From the IMG/VR virus record IMGVR_UViG_3300020477_001611, positions 37,155 to 101,154 of that record: DNA of 64,000 nucleotides, one strand, 5' to 3'. The translations under genes were made by a program, and so were the position numbers. The notes under the pieces were generated by a model. The model was not told the origin of the DNA. It saw nothing but the letters and a program-made list of their open reading frames with translations, and did no database searches. The DNA comes from a virus. Each line of letters begins with the position of its first letter. The stretch's first letter is position 1. Positions 44,787 through 52,156 of the stretch are shown here, piece after piece.

Positions 44787-45320
44787 CTATTGATTATAGT
44801 ATTCGCCATATTCCACCAATAACGTTGGCTTTGAATCTTTTCTTGTCAATGCTTTTTGATACGCCGGAAAAATGTCTTCCTTGTTTTCCAGCAACACTAC
44901 TTCAACATTGGTTAGTAAGTGGCGAAACGCCTCAGTATGGTCCTGCGTGTGTTGCACCCCCCCATTAAGGGGAACTTTGGCACCAATTGAAGTGCGCACT
45001 ATAACCCGTGGTTTGTAGGTCCCGCGAGTCATCTCTTCCATCTTGTCTAAATGATTAACCAATTGATTTATTGCAAGCAGTAAAAAATCAAAACGCGGAT
45101 AGCAAGTAACAGGAACATACCCCTCCATGGCCAACCCAATAGAAAGGCCCATCTGCGTTTCTTCAAACACTGGAGTTTCGATCTTTCTATCTTTATTGAT
45201 TGTTTTTAAGGTGTTATAAATTGAATTTCCGCTATAGCTGACAGACTGGCCAAGAAAAACAACTCTTGGGTCCTCTGCTAAATATTCCATCGATTTAACT
45301 AAATGATCTACATACTTCAT
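44787..45320 (-). CDS. Minimal ThDP enzyme, E1-beta-like Pyr-domain subunit
   Basis: A 177-residue Pyr domain like the N-terminal half of pyruvate/branched-chain dehydrogenase E1-beta: VVFLGQSVSYSGN, TPVFEETQMGLSIGLAMEG (catalytic Glu), GGVQHTQDHTEAF. The usual C-terminal transketolase domain (about 140 residues) is absent. With the partner upstream it makes a reduced two-subunit ThDP enzyme, like sulfopyruvate decarboxylase. The start is ATG 45320, after AAGGAAAAAAAG; a longer frame reads into the partner gene. It may form or cleave C-C bonds of a keto sugar. Confidence 0.72.
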   Translation of the reverse strand: MKYVDHLVKSMEYLAEDPRVVFLGQSVSYSGNSIYNTLKTINKDRKIETPVFEETQMGLSIGLAMEGYVPVTCYPRFDFLLLAINQLVNHLDKMEEMTRGTYKPRVIVRTSIGAKVPLNGGVQHTQDHTEAFRHLLTNVEVVLLENKEDIFPAYQKALTRKDSKPTLLVEYGEYYNQ

Positions 45321-45330
45321 CTTTTTTTCC

Positions 45331-45972
45331 TTAAAACAAAATCCACTGGCCAGTGCCATGATGTGGGTATCCCCTCTCGTAAGAATAATAAAAAACGTCT
45401 TCAGGCGGTATTGTTTTTGTTCCATTCCACGTTTCATCTGTTGGCGTATTAGTACTCATATTGTTGTCCTCGACAACAAACTCCAATGGAAGGTTGTGTC
45501 TTCTGGAGTATTTATATACCTCATTAAAAATACCAGTTTCATAAGTCATATCACCTACGAAAGCCCACACTTTTCTATCTGTACCCTTCATTTGTTGAGC
45601 TTTGGCGGCGCCAAGTGCAATTGGAATAATTCCGCCCACAATAGAAGATGTATACAATTTTGGACTTTTACAATAAACACTCATGCTCTTTCCAGCAGTT
45701 ATTAATTCCCACAAATGTTCTTCTGAGACGCCATGTAAAAGAGCGTGATAGTGGTTTCTCCAAGACGAAAAAACCCAATCCTCTGGGTTGACATATTTAA
45801 AGACTTCAATCAACTGTTTTTCATTGCCCTTTGACATGTGAACTGGACCAGTAATTGTGCCCTTTTCATATTCCTCTTTGACGCGCAACTCAAAATTTAC
45901 TAGATCTTGAGCAGTTAATTTCACATCATTAATTTCTTTATTTTTAAATTTCTCTGGAATGTGCAAATTCAT
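45331..45972 (-). CDS. Minimal ThDP enzyme, E1-alpha-like PP-domain subunit
   Basis: A 213-residue ThDP-binding subunit: GPVHMSKGNEKQLIEV, WRNHYHALLHG, IVGGIIPIALGAAKA, and the ThDP/Mg motif GDMTYETGIFNE ending in DNN (the usual GDG...NN is here GDM...NN). E1-alpha proteins have about 320-360 residues, so it is short. The ATG at 45972 (AAGGAATAAA) is preferred over an in-frame codon 33 bases upstream. Translated just before its partner, and associated with aminotransferase and epimerase genes. Confidence 0.74.
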   Translation of the reverse strand: MNLHIPEKFKNKEINDVKLTAQDLVNFELRVKEEYEKGTITGPVHMSKGNEKQLIEVFKYVNPEDWVFSSWRNHYHALLHGVSEEHLWELITAGKSMSVYCKSPKLYTSSIVGGIIPIALGAAKAQQMKGTDRKVWAFVGDMTYETGIFNEVYKYSRRHNLPLEFVVEDNNMSTNTPTDETWNGTKTIPPEDVFYYSYERGYPHHGTGQWILF

Positions 45973-45973
45973 T

Positions 45974-46933
45974 TTATTCCTTATAACTTTTTTTATACCA
46001 TTCAATGGTTTTTTGGATTCCCTCTTCTAGTGAAGTCATAGGATGCCAACCCAACTCTTCCTTCGCCTTAGTTGAAATTAACGCGAGCTTTGTGTTAATT
46101 GAAGGTTTCGTTAAATCATGCTTTATGGTAACATTTTTATTAGAAATTTTTATTATTTTTTTCACTATCTCTTTAACAGAAAATGATTCTCCATAGCCCA
46201 CATTATAAAGTTCATATTGGCTTTTCTGACTGTTAATTGCTTTGTGTATGAAGCCTACAACATCATCCACATAAAGAAGGTCTCTTTCAGTAGAGCCATC
46301 GCCCCAAACAATAATTTCTTCTCCGTCTTTGGCGTTCAAGACCTTAGTAATAGTTGCGCCGAACATGTGAGATTTTTCTAAGTCATACTTGTCGTGAGGG
46401 CCATAAGTGTTGCTGTGGCGAATAGAAGTGTGTTTTGTTTTGCCCAATCCAGCAAAAAACTCACACATTTTTTCAACATAAACTTTTGTCCAGCCAACAC
46501 CAAAATAATTTTTGAAAATTGGCTCATCTAAATAATAGTCTTTCTCTGTTACGGGCGAGCGTGCGGGATTATACATGACTCCACAGCTTAAAAACAAAAA
46601 GTGCTCTATCGAATGGTCATAACATGCCCGCAGAATAAGAGAATTCATGACTGCATTATCTGTGACATGTAGATAGGGTCTTTCTATAATGTCCTTTGCC
46701 CCTGAAGTGGTTGCTGCTGCTTGAATAACAATATCAAACTTTTCGCTATTAAACACTGCGTCGATGCCGCCTTGTGTTGTCAAATCCTCATAAAATATCT
46801 TTTTACCGGGCCAGTCATCATACCTCCTAGTATTGGCAACGCCATATACTTGAAAGTTCTCCAAATTGGAAAAATATTCTGATATGTTCCTTCCCATGAA
46901 GCCGGTAGCGCCGCAAACTAAAATCTTTTTCAC
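45974..46933 (-). CDS. GDP-fucose synthase-like SDR lacking the catalytic Tyr
   Basis: GATGFMG Rossmann motif, VIQAAATTSGAKD, FLFLSCGVMYNP, and SNTYGPHDKYD, WGDGSTERDLLYVDD: an extended SDR close to GDP-L-fucose synthase. Where Tyr-x3-Lys is expected, the sequence reads FGVGWTKVYVE: Val occupies the Tyr place (Val-Gly-Trp-Thr-Lys). The start is taken as GTG at 46933, overlapping the upstream stop (GTGA) with GGGAG eight bases upstream; a TTG 15 bases earlier is the alternative. Function in the island uncertain. Confidence 0.68.
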   Translation of the reverse strand: MKKILVCGATGFMGRNISEYFSNLENFQVYGVANTRRYDDWPGKKIFYEDLTTQGGIDAVFNSEKFDIVIQAAATTSGAKDIIERPYLHVTDNAVMNSLILRACYDHSIEHFLFLSCGVMYNPARSPVTEKDYYLDEPIFKNYFGVGWTKVYVEKMCEFFAGLGKTKHTSIRHSNTYGPHDKYDLEKSHMFGATITKVLNAKDGEEIIVWGDGSTERDLLYVDDVVGFIHKAINSQKSQYELYNVGYGESFSVKEIVKKIIKISNKNVTIKHDLTKPSINTKLALISTKAKEELGWHPMTSLEEGIQKTIEWYKKSYKE

Positions 46934-47343
46934 CAGCTTATCTCCCAATCTTTAAACTCTGCGGCCAAACAATCAATTTTATAGTCTTTTCGGCCGCCGG
47001 CATATTCCTGAATTTTATTCTTTGCTGTATTTCTAATGCCATTTAAACCATGTGTAAGCTCTAGGTTGTTTCCGTCTTTAATTCCTTTGCGGTAATTGCT
47101 TTCGTTGTGCCAAATGTGCAAATTCATCTGAGAGAGAACAACGATTGCCCTAACCGTCTCCGCATCTATATTTTCGGCCTTATTCAGTATAAGCTGAATA
47201 TCGTGACATATATCCTCTATTTCTTGCGCATACTCACTTTTATGATCTGAAATAAACACTTCCTTAAGCTGAGCGATAGAAAGTCTATCAACTAGTTCAG
47301 ATAGCGTAGGCAAGTATTTTCTTTCCGCATTATTTTCCAACAT
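46930..47343 (-). CDS. Hypothetical protein, DUF4254-like helical (137 residues)
   Basis: Helical protein with an MNLHIWHNESNYRKG segment near residue 73 and a NTAKNKIQEYAGGR segment after it. This spacing resembles the DUF4254 family found in polysaccharide clusters, but the match is by eye and weak. Its start has no Shine-Dalgarno. A TGGTATAAT box ends five bases before the ATG, so a promoter here would give a leaderless mRNA. It precedes the epimerase-ThDP-aminotransferase group and may belong to it. Confidence 0.5.
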   Translation of the reverse strand: MLENNAERKYLPTLSELVDRLSIAQLKEVFISDHKSEYAQEIEDICHDIQLILNKAENIDAETVRAIVVLSQMNLHIWHNESNYRKGIKDGNNLELTHGLNGIRNTAKNKIQEYAGGRKDYKIDCLAAEFKDWEISW

Positions 47344-47348
47344 GAACC

Positions 47349-47357
47349 ATTATACCA
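47349..47357 (-). promoter_or_regulatory. Extended -10 promoter candidate before the DUF4254-like gene
   Basis: TGGTATAAT on the minus strand, an extended -10 (TGn plus perfect TATAAT), in one of the few intergenic gaps of the sugar island. The -35 place has only a weak match (TTAAAC, 17-base spacing), which extended -10 promoters can tolerate. Expected initiation at 47343-47342 coincides with the ATG. Confidence 0.45.
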
Positions 47358-47378
47358 CTTAAACGAAAACAGTTTAAG
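47358..47378 (-). promoter_or_regulatory. Inverted repeat upstream of the candidate promoter
   Basis: Perfect 7-base arms CTTAAAC and GTTTAAG around a 7-base loop, between the methyltransferase stop and the -10 box. It overlaps the -35 position of the promoter, so it could be an operator or an RNA hairpin at the upstream transcript end. It lacks a U-run and GC-rich stem, so a terminator is unlikely. Confidence 0.35.
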
Positions 47379-47390
47379 GGGTGGACGATG

Positions 47391-48032
47391 TTATGAGGAG
47401 GCCCTCTTAAAGGCAATAAAGCCGTTTCTTTCATTGGAATAGTCTTTCAAAACATCCCATTCCTTAGATACAAGGAGGTCTTTCTTGACATCATAATTTT
47501 TTAATATGTTGGAGTCATCTAAAAGAATAATATTGGCGCGATCATTTATTTTTTTATATTCTGCATAAGAACTAAATTCGCCGCCGTCCAACAGGAGTAC
47601 ATCTATAGATGGTGGCAATTTATCAAATATATTTATACACTCCTTTTTATTATACCACTTTATGTCTCCGCTATGCCACTCCTCCCAGCCAGTATGGCGC
47701 GGTGGGCCGACCTCTGATGTTTTTATTTCTTCTAAAGTCATAATTTCTGACGGCTCAATAATTCTTCCCAAAAGGAGGTGAATTTTTTTTCGGCGATAGG
47801 CTGCTGTAATCGGCGCCCAATATGTAACAGCTTGATCGTAAAAAACAGAATGAGACTCTATACTATATAATACACTGTCGTCATCCCTCTCAAATAGCGC
47901 ATCCATAAAACATTTCGTGCTACCTTGCCCATTCCAAGTGCCTATTTCCACAAATGTTTTATTTGTTGTATCTCTTGAAAGATCATAAATTAACTCTCCG
48001 GGCCTGCTGCCTCTATTTATTTGGCCACTCAT
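47391..48032 (-). CDS. Class I SAM-dependent methyltransferase-like protein (213 residues)
   Basis: FVEIGTWNGQGST near residue 30 is a glycine-rich motif I of Rossmann methyltransferases in sugar clusters, and VLLLDGGEFSSYAEY gives the acidic motif for cofactor or metal. NIILLDDSNILKNYDV follows. The start ATG at 48032 overlaps the radical SAM stop. It may methylate a sugar hydroxyl. The inverted repeat and promoter candidate lie directly after it. No further function can be assigned. Confidence 0.62.
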   Translation of the reverse strand: MSGQINRGSRPGELIYDLSRDTTNKTFVEIGTWNGQGSTKCFMDALFERDDDSVLYSIESHSVFYDQAVTYWAPITAAYRRKKIHLLLGRIIEPSEIMTLEEIKTSEVGPPRHTGWEEWHSGDIKWYNKKECINIFDKLPPSIDVLLLDGGEFSSYAEYKKINDRANIILLDDSNILKNYDVKKDLLVSKEWDVLKDYSNERNGFIAFKRASS

Positions 48033-49549
48033 TTTCTCTCTCCCCCATAGTTTAAACTATCACAAGTCTGTTTTAAAATAAATTCTGGTATAATAATATT
48101 ACCCTGTCCCATTGAATGTTCGTATTTAACACCGGGTCGGGCAGAATAAAAAGGAATATTAAGTTTTGTTCTAACTTCCCTTTCTAGGGCTTCTCTCTCC
48201 TTTACCAAGCTCTCTGCAGAAATATGGTCTGTCCATACATATGAAATATATCCACCACTTGGATCTCCTTTATAATAATCCTGTTCTGTCAAATAGTTAA
48301 GAGGTTTTTGATAAAGTTTATCGCCTGATATATCAGACGTATACACATAGTGGTCTCCTTGCTTTACTGCCTCATCAAAATAGGGTGAGCCCGGATATGT
48401 TGTAATAATTGTGCAGTCAAACTCTTCTGGCTGTGTTTTTAATAGCCAATTTTTAGTATTTTCAATCGTTTCTGCGCTTTCGCCAGCGTGGCCTACAGAC
48501 ATAAGAGCTTTTACTTTAAGACCGTGCTTCTTTGCAATTTCAACACATCTAGTGTTGTCGTCTTTTGAGGCCCTCTTCTTAATATTTGTTAAAATTCTTT
48601 CATCACCAGATTCAAAGCCGGTCAAAATCCACCTAAAACCAGCGCGGTACATTGCCTGTGCCTGCACCTCATTAAATAACTCAGCCTTTATGAAACCTCT
48701 CAATTTAAAATCTACACCGTGCTTTTCCTGTAAATCACTAATCTGATTCATCATCGGCACCATATTTTTATTAACGTTAAGTTCGTCGTCGTAAAACATG
48801 AATGCTTTGAATCCGTACTCCAAATATAAATGTTCAATCTCTTTAATTACCGAATCGGTGCCACGCGTGCGGATTTTTCTTAGGAATGGAGAATTGCGGC
48901 CACTACAAAAAGTACAAAAAAACGGACAGCCCAATTGAGCTATTAAACTAACGGCGTCCTCGCCCTCAATCTGATATTTATATGAGCCAACATCGACCAA
49001 GTGCCTTGCTGGCATCGGGAAGTTGGTAAACTGCTTATTGCTCAAAAATAACGGTGAACGCCTATCATCAGCATCAACAACACCGCTGTCTATTTTAAGA
49101 GCCTCAAAAATTGCCAATTCGCCGTCACCGCAGACCAGCACATCATATAAACCAAGCAACTGTTCAATGTCTTTTGTCGCCCGATCACTACCCACAAAGT
49201 TCTTTTCTTTTTCTTTTTTTGATGCCGAGTGCATCAAAGAAACGTGCGGACCACCCAGCATCAACTTTCCCACTTTTCCTTTTAAAGCGTGTGCGATTTT
49301 TACAGCAAACGGCACCTGTGGTGTTGTTGCAGTCACTCCAATAACCTTCGCGCTCCCGGGCATTTTAACATAATCATTTAACACATCAACAAAATTTGAA
49401 ATACCACTCAAATCAACAAAATCAACTTTATATCCCTCCTGTTCAAGTACGGCTGCAACTTTTAAAACGCCAATATGCATAAACACCCGCTCATCCAAAA
49501 GGAACGGCGAAGGTGGAGTAACCAAACATATGTGCTTATTTACATTCAT
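48029..49549 (-). CDS. B12-binding radical SAM enzyme
   Basis: A 506-residue protein. The N-terminal ~190 residues form a cobalamin-binding-like domain (LVTPPSPFLLDERVFMHIG, then KLMLGGPHVSLM and VLVCGDGE). The radical SAM cluster motif GCPFFCTFC (CxxxCxxC) lies near residue 215, followed by FMFYDDELN and GFESGDERIL barrel strands. Such enzymes carry out methylations or ring rearrangements at unreactive carbons. In polysaccharide clusters they can modify sugars. The stop overlaps the methyltransferase start. Substrate unknown. Confidence 0.8.
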   Translation of the reverse strand: MNVNKHICLVTPPSPFLLDERVFMHIGVLKVAAVLEQEGYKVDFVDLSGISNFVDVLNDYVKMPGSAKVIGVTATTPQVPFAVKIAHALKGKVGKLMLGGPHVSLMHSASKKEKEKNFVGSDRATKDIEQLLGLYDVLVCGDGELAIFEALKIDSGVVDADDRRSPLFLSNKQFTNFPMPARHLVDVGSYKYQIEGEDAVSLIAQLGCPFFCTFCSGRNSPFLRKIRTRGTDSVIKEIEHLYLEYGFKAFMFYDDELNVNKNMVPMMNQISDLQEKHGVDFKLRGFIKAELFNEVQAQAMYRAGFRWILTGFESGDERILTNIKKRASKDDNTRCVEIAKKHGLKVKALMSVGHAGESAETIENTKNWLLKTQPEEFDCTIITTYPGSPYFDEAVKQGDHYVYTSDISGDKLYQKPLNYLTEQDYYKGDPSGGYISYVWTDHISAESLVKEREALEREVRTKLNIPFYSARPGVKYEHSMGQGNIIIPEFILKQTCDSLNYGGERK

Positions 49550-50339
49550 TTAAAATTTTTTCTTCCCAGTATTTCATATATAGCATGTCTTTGGGGTTAT
49601 CCTTAACCCTTTCGTATTCTGAATTTAAAAAATCTAAATCTGCCAATTTGTCCCATGTCTCCAGTGCTATAACGGGCAATTCAGTAAAAAAAGAATTTCC
49701 CCTACTCCTTTTAATTATTGGAACTCTCCCTAAATAGAGAGCTTCCCAAAACCGATGAGTTTCTGCCGGCGCATTCCCTCTGGGGCATACAACCATCTTG
49801 TGATTCAAAATGCCCATTAAGTATTTTGTGTATGACCTATATCTTGATTCTTCATGAGTTTGGGATATACTATCAGTTATATATGGCAAACCCTGAGATA
49901 TATCATACACCCGCTGCCTTATAGGGTGAGTTGTTAAGCTATAATTTGCATATAGTTCTTTTTCTGGGTGGCAAAAAGGGGGGCTGCACAGTAAGATTAT
50001 CTTCTCTGCAGCCTCTGAGTGGCCCTTACCATGCCCCCTCAACATACAATCTTCATGATTTTCGATACCGTATGGCATCCCAACGACCAAAGGGTTTTTA
50101 GTAACAACGCCCTGAGCAAACCACTTTTTAATACACGAAGGTGCAGAATATAATATTTCATCGGTAAGTCCAATATCACTATTACCGGAGATTAAAATAG
50201 AGGGCTTATTATGATTTTTTAGAGAGTTAAAAAGTTGTGGTAGGTAATCTGTTTTACAAAAAAATACATTTTCTCCGTTATGAAAACGAGCGAATTTATT
50301 AAACTGTACTATATCAGCCGGCGTAAAAAAATGATGCAT
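49536..50339 (-). CDS. Exostosin-like glycosyltransferase
   Basis: About 267 residues. VVCPRGNAPAETHRFWEALY (in part) followed by GRVPIIKRS is the exostosin-family pattern for the nucleotide-sugar site, and DWEKIL-like helices follow. Chosen start is the ATG at 50339, directly after the cupin stop (GGGGATTAAC upstream); a longer frame reads back through the cupin gene. It would extend or decorate a glycan. Its own stop overlaps the radical SAM gene. Family call moderately sure; substrate unknown. Confidence 0.62.
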   Translation of the reverse strand: MHHFFTPADIVQFNKFARFHNGENVFFCKTDYLPQLFNSLKNHNKPSILISGNSDIGLTDEILYSAPSCIKKWFAQGVVTKNPLVVGMPYGIENHEDCMLRGHGKGHSEAAEKIILLCSPPFCHPEKELYANYSLTTHPIRQRVYDISQGLPYITDSISQTHEESRYRSYTKYLMGILNHKMVVCPRGNAPAETHRFWEALYLGRVPIIKRSRGNSFFTELPVIALETWDKLADLDFLNSEYERVKDNPKDMLYMKYWEEKILNECK

Positions 50340-50340
50340 G

Positions 50341-50718
50341 TTAATCCCCGCTGATAATCCGATAAGAATCGCTGTCAAAATGTTGAGTTGAAAATTCAAA
50401 TAACTCTGTATCATCTAAAGCCAACATTTGGTGTCTTAAGCCACGATAAACATGAAAATTATCACCCTTGCTTAAAACCACTTCTTTTGATTTTTCGATG
50501 TCATCTTGTTCTGAAAACCTTACTAGGATCTTCCCTGATTGGATGTAAAACACTTCGTCTTTAAGCTTGTGGTAATGCCAAGAGCATTTTTTTCCTTTCA
50601 CAAAATATAATAATTTTCCGCAATATTCTTCGCAGTTTACAATCCACTTTTCAAAACCCCAGCCCTTGGGGACAAACTTAATCGGCAAAGAAGTCACTAT
50701 CTCTAATCCCCTTATCAT
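50341..50718 (-). CDS. Cupin-domain protein, sugar isomerase-like
   Basis: A 125-residue single cupin. CSWHYHKLKDEVFYIQSG carries the metal-binding His-x-His and Glu of cupin motif 1, and GLRHQMLA gives the motif 2 His. It resembles the C-terminal cupin of mannose-6-phosphate isomerase/mannose-1-phosphate guanylyltransferase and related sugar isomerases. The start is not certain: the ATG at 50718 lies inside the previous gene, and a GTG at 50697 after AAGGGG is an alternative. Probably isomerises or epimerises an activated or phosphorylated sugar. Confidence 0.7.
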   Translation of the reverse strand: MIRGLEIVTSLPIKFVPKGWGFEKWIVNCEEYCGKLLYFVKGKKCSWHYHKLKDEVFYIQSGKILVRFSEQDDIEKSKEVVLSKGDNFHVYRGLRHQMLALDDTELFEFSTQHFDSDSYRIISGD

Positions 50719-51013
50719 CTATATAGAAATCAGCGCTAGGCTTTCCCAAAAATAGATGATGATATTTTACCCCCCACTCTTTTAATTGGTTGGCGGTAAG
50801 CTCATAAAAATCCTGTATTGCCAACATCATGTTGTTTTTATGTCGGCCCATTCCCCGCGCAGTATAGCATATAATTGTATGCCCCTCATTATAAAGAGTG
50901 TTTATTTTTTTTATCCGCTCTTTAAAAGGCTCTGCGTTTTTATAGCGCGGCGATGCGTGGCTACAAATTGTACCATCTATATCAAATACATAAATCACAC
51001 GCTGCTCCTCCAT
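50678..51013 (-). CDS. HAD-superfamily phosphatase
   Basis: 111 residues. VFDIDGTICSH holds the catalytic Asp pair (DxD) of HAD hydrolases; YTARGM gives motif II Thr, KPSADFYIDDKGI the motif III Lys and motif IV Asp pair. This is the small form seen with capsule and heptose clusters. It could remove the 7-phosphate of heptose bisphosphate, the GmhB step, or another sugar phosphate. The start ATG at 51013 is preferred over a longer frame inside the kinase gene. It overlaps the kinase and cupin genes. Confidence 0.76.
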   Translation of the reverse strand: MEEQRVIYVFDIDGTICSHASPRYKNAEPFKERIKKINTLYNEGHTIICYTARGMGRHKNNMMLAIQDFYELTANQLKEWGVKYHHLFLGKPSADFYIDDKGIRDSDFFAD

Positions 51014-51804
51014 TTTTCTACATCTTCCTCTCTTATAACATAAGTTCCGAAATTTTTTACCGCAATCGAAGCACAAAAATTAGCAAATTTAATTGCTTCC
51101 GGGGGGTCCTCGCCGGCCAAACAAGACGTAACAAAGGCAGCCAAAAAAGTATCGCCGGCCCCGCAAACGTTGGGGGAGAGTCCAGTGTTATCTATCTCGC
51201 TCGGATATGACTCATAAATTCTGTCTTGATATAAAGCGCCCCTCTTACCAAGGGTAATTATAAACTGACAATTAGAAGGTTCTCGCTTCATAGATTCAAA
51301 TTCATTTTCATTTATTTTCAAAAAACAATCTTTATAGCAAGAAAGATCTTTCTTTTTAGAGTCGGCAAAAACAGGGACATTAGCTTTGGCAGCCTCCTTT
51401 AAAATTATATTAATAGAAGTCTCGTCTAAAAAACCCTTATCATAATCTGAAATAACAATTGCATCATATTTTTTAAAATTAATATTTTGTTTAAGGCGTG
51501 TTGGTTTTGTTTTCTTTGTTTCGCCCGTGTCTAGCCGCATGATATGGTGATTGCTGGTGGTTACCACAAACCTCTCTTTTGTTATTTTATTATTGTGAGT
51601 AATCAAAGAAACTTTATTTCCAAGATTAATTAAATTCAGGCAGACATTTCCTGCCATACCTTGGCTTTCTTGTGTGTTTACCAATTTGAATATAGGAACT
51701 GGAGCTTCCGGGCTTAGGCGAATGCACTCCCCAAAGTGATACCTATCGATGCACGAATCACCTATCACTAATATCTTTGATGATTTTGGTTGTGGAATAT
51801 CCAT
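50995..51804 (-). CDS. PfkB-family sugar kinase, HldE kinase-domain-like
   Basis: 269 residues. The start ILVIGDSCIDRYHFGEC and RLSPEAPVPIFK match the kinase domain of HldE (D-glycero-beta-D-manno-heptose 7-phosphate kinase). GMAGNVCLNL is the PfkB glycine motif, and NVCGAGDTFLAAF has the catalytic Asp and anion hole. In bacteria HldE is often one chain with a nucleotidyltransferase domain; here that domain is encoded just upstream in a separate, overlapping gene. It would make heptose 1,7-bisphosphate. Confidence 0.82.
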   Translation of the reverse strand: MDIPQPKSSKILVIGDSCIDRYHFGECIRLSPEAPVPIFKLVNTQESQGMAGNVCLNLINLGNKVSLITHNNKITKERFVVTTSNHHIMRLDTGETKKTKPTRLKQNINFKKYDAIVISDYDKGFLDETSINIILKEAAKANVPVFADSKKKDLSCYKDCFLKINENEFESMKREPSNCQFIITLGKRGALYQDRIYESYPSEIDNTGLSPNVCGAGDTFLAAFVTSCLAGEDPPEAIKFANFCASIAVKNFGTYVIREEDVEKWRSSV

Positions 51805-52156
51805 CTATGAACTCAAATATATGAACTGTTGCCAGATCAGACCCTACAACATCTGCCGCCTTATAGTCGCCGCCCTTTACAATTATATCAGGCTTTATTC
51901 CCTTTATTAAGTTGTATGGAGTGTCTTCTTCAAAAATTTTTACTTCATCAACATATTTTAAGCTCTCTAATAAATATTTTCTGTCCTGTTCTGAATTAAT
52001 GGGGCGATCGGGACCTTTTAGGCGTGCTACGCTAGCATTGCTGTTTAGACCCACAGTGACATGCCCCAAAGACTTACAATATTTTAACAATTCTAAATGA
52101 CCTCGATGAAAAATATCGAAGCACCCATTAGTAAAAACCTTAATCATGGTGCGCAT
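51758..52156 (-). CDS. HldE-like nucleotidyltransferase (ADP-heptose synthase type)
   Basis: 132 residues. TNGCFDIFHRGHLELLKYC is the nucleotidyltransferase signature (HxGH), DRPINSEQDRKYLLESLKYVD continues the family, and GYSTTKII is the C-terminal motif seen in the E. coli HldE second domain. Expected to form ADP-heptose from heptose 1-phosphate. The glycerol-3-phosphate cytidylyltransferase relatives have a similar fold, so the substrate needs checking. The ATG at 52156 has AAGG four bases upstream. It overlaps the kinase gene. Confidence 0.8.
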   Translation of the reverse strand: MRTMIKVFTNGCFDIFHRGHLELLKYCKSLGHVTVGLNSNASVARLKGPDRPINSEQDRKYLLESLKYVDEVKIFEEDTPYNLIKGIKPDIIVKGGDYKAADVVGSDLATVHIFEFIDGYSTTKIIKDISDR

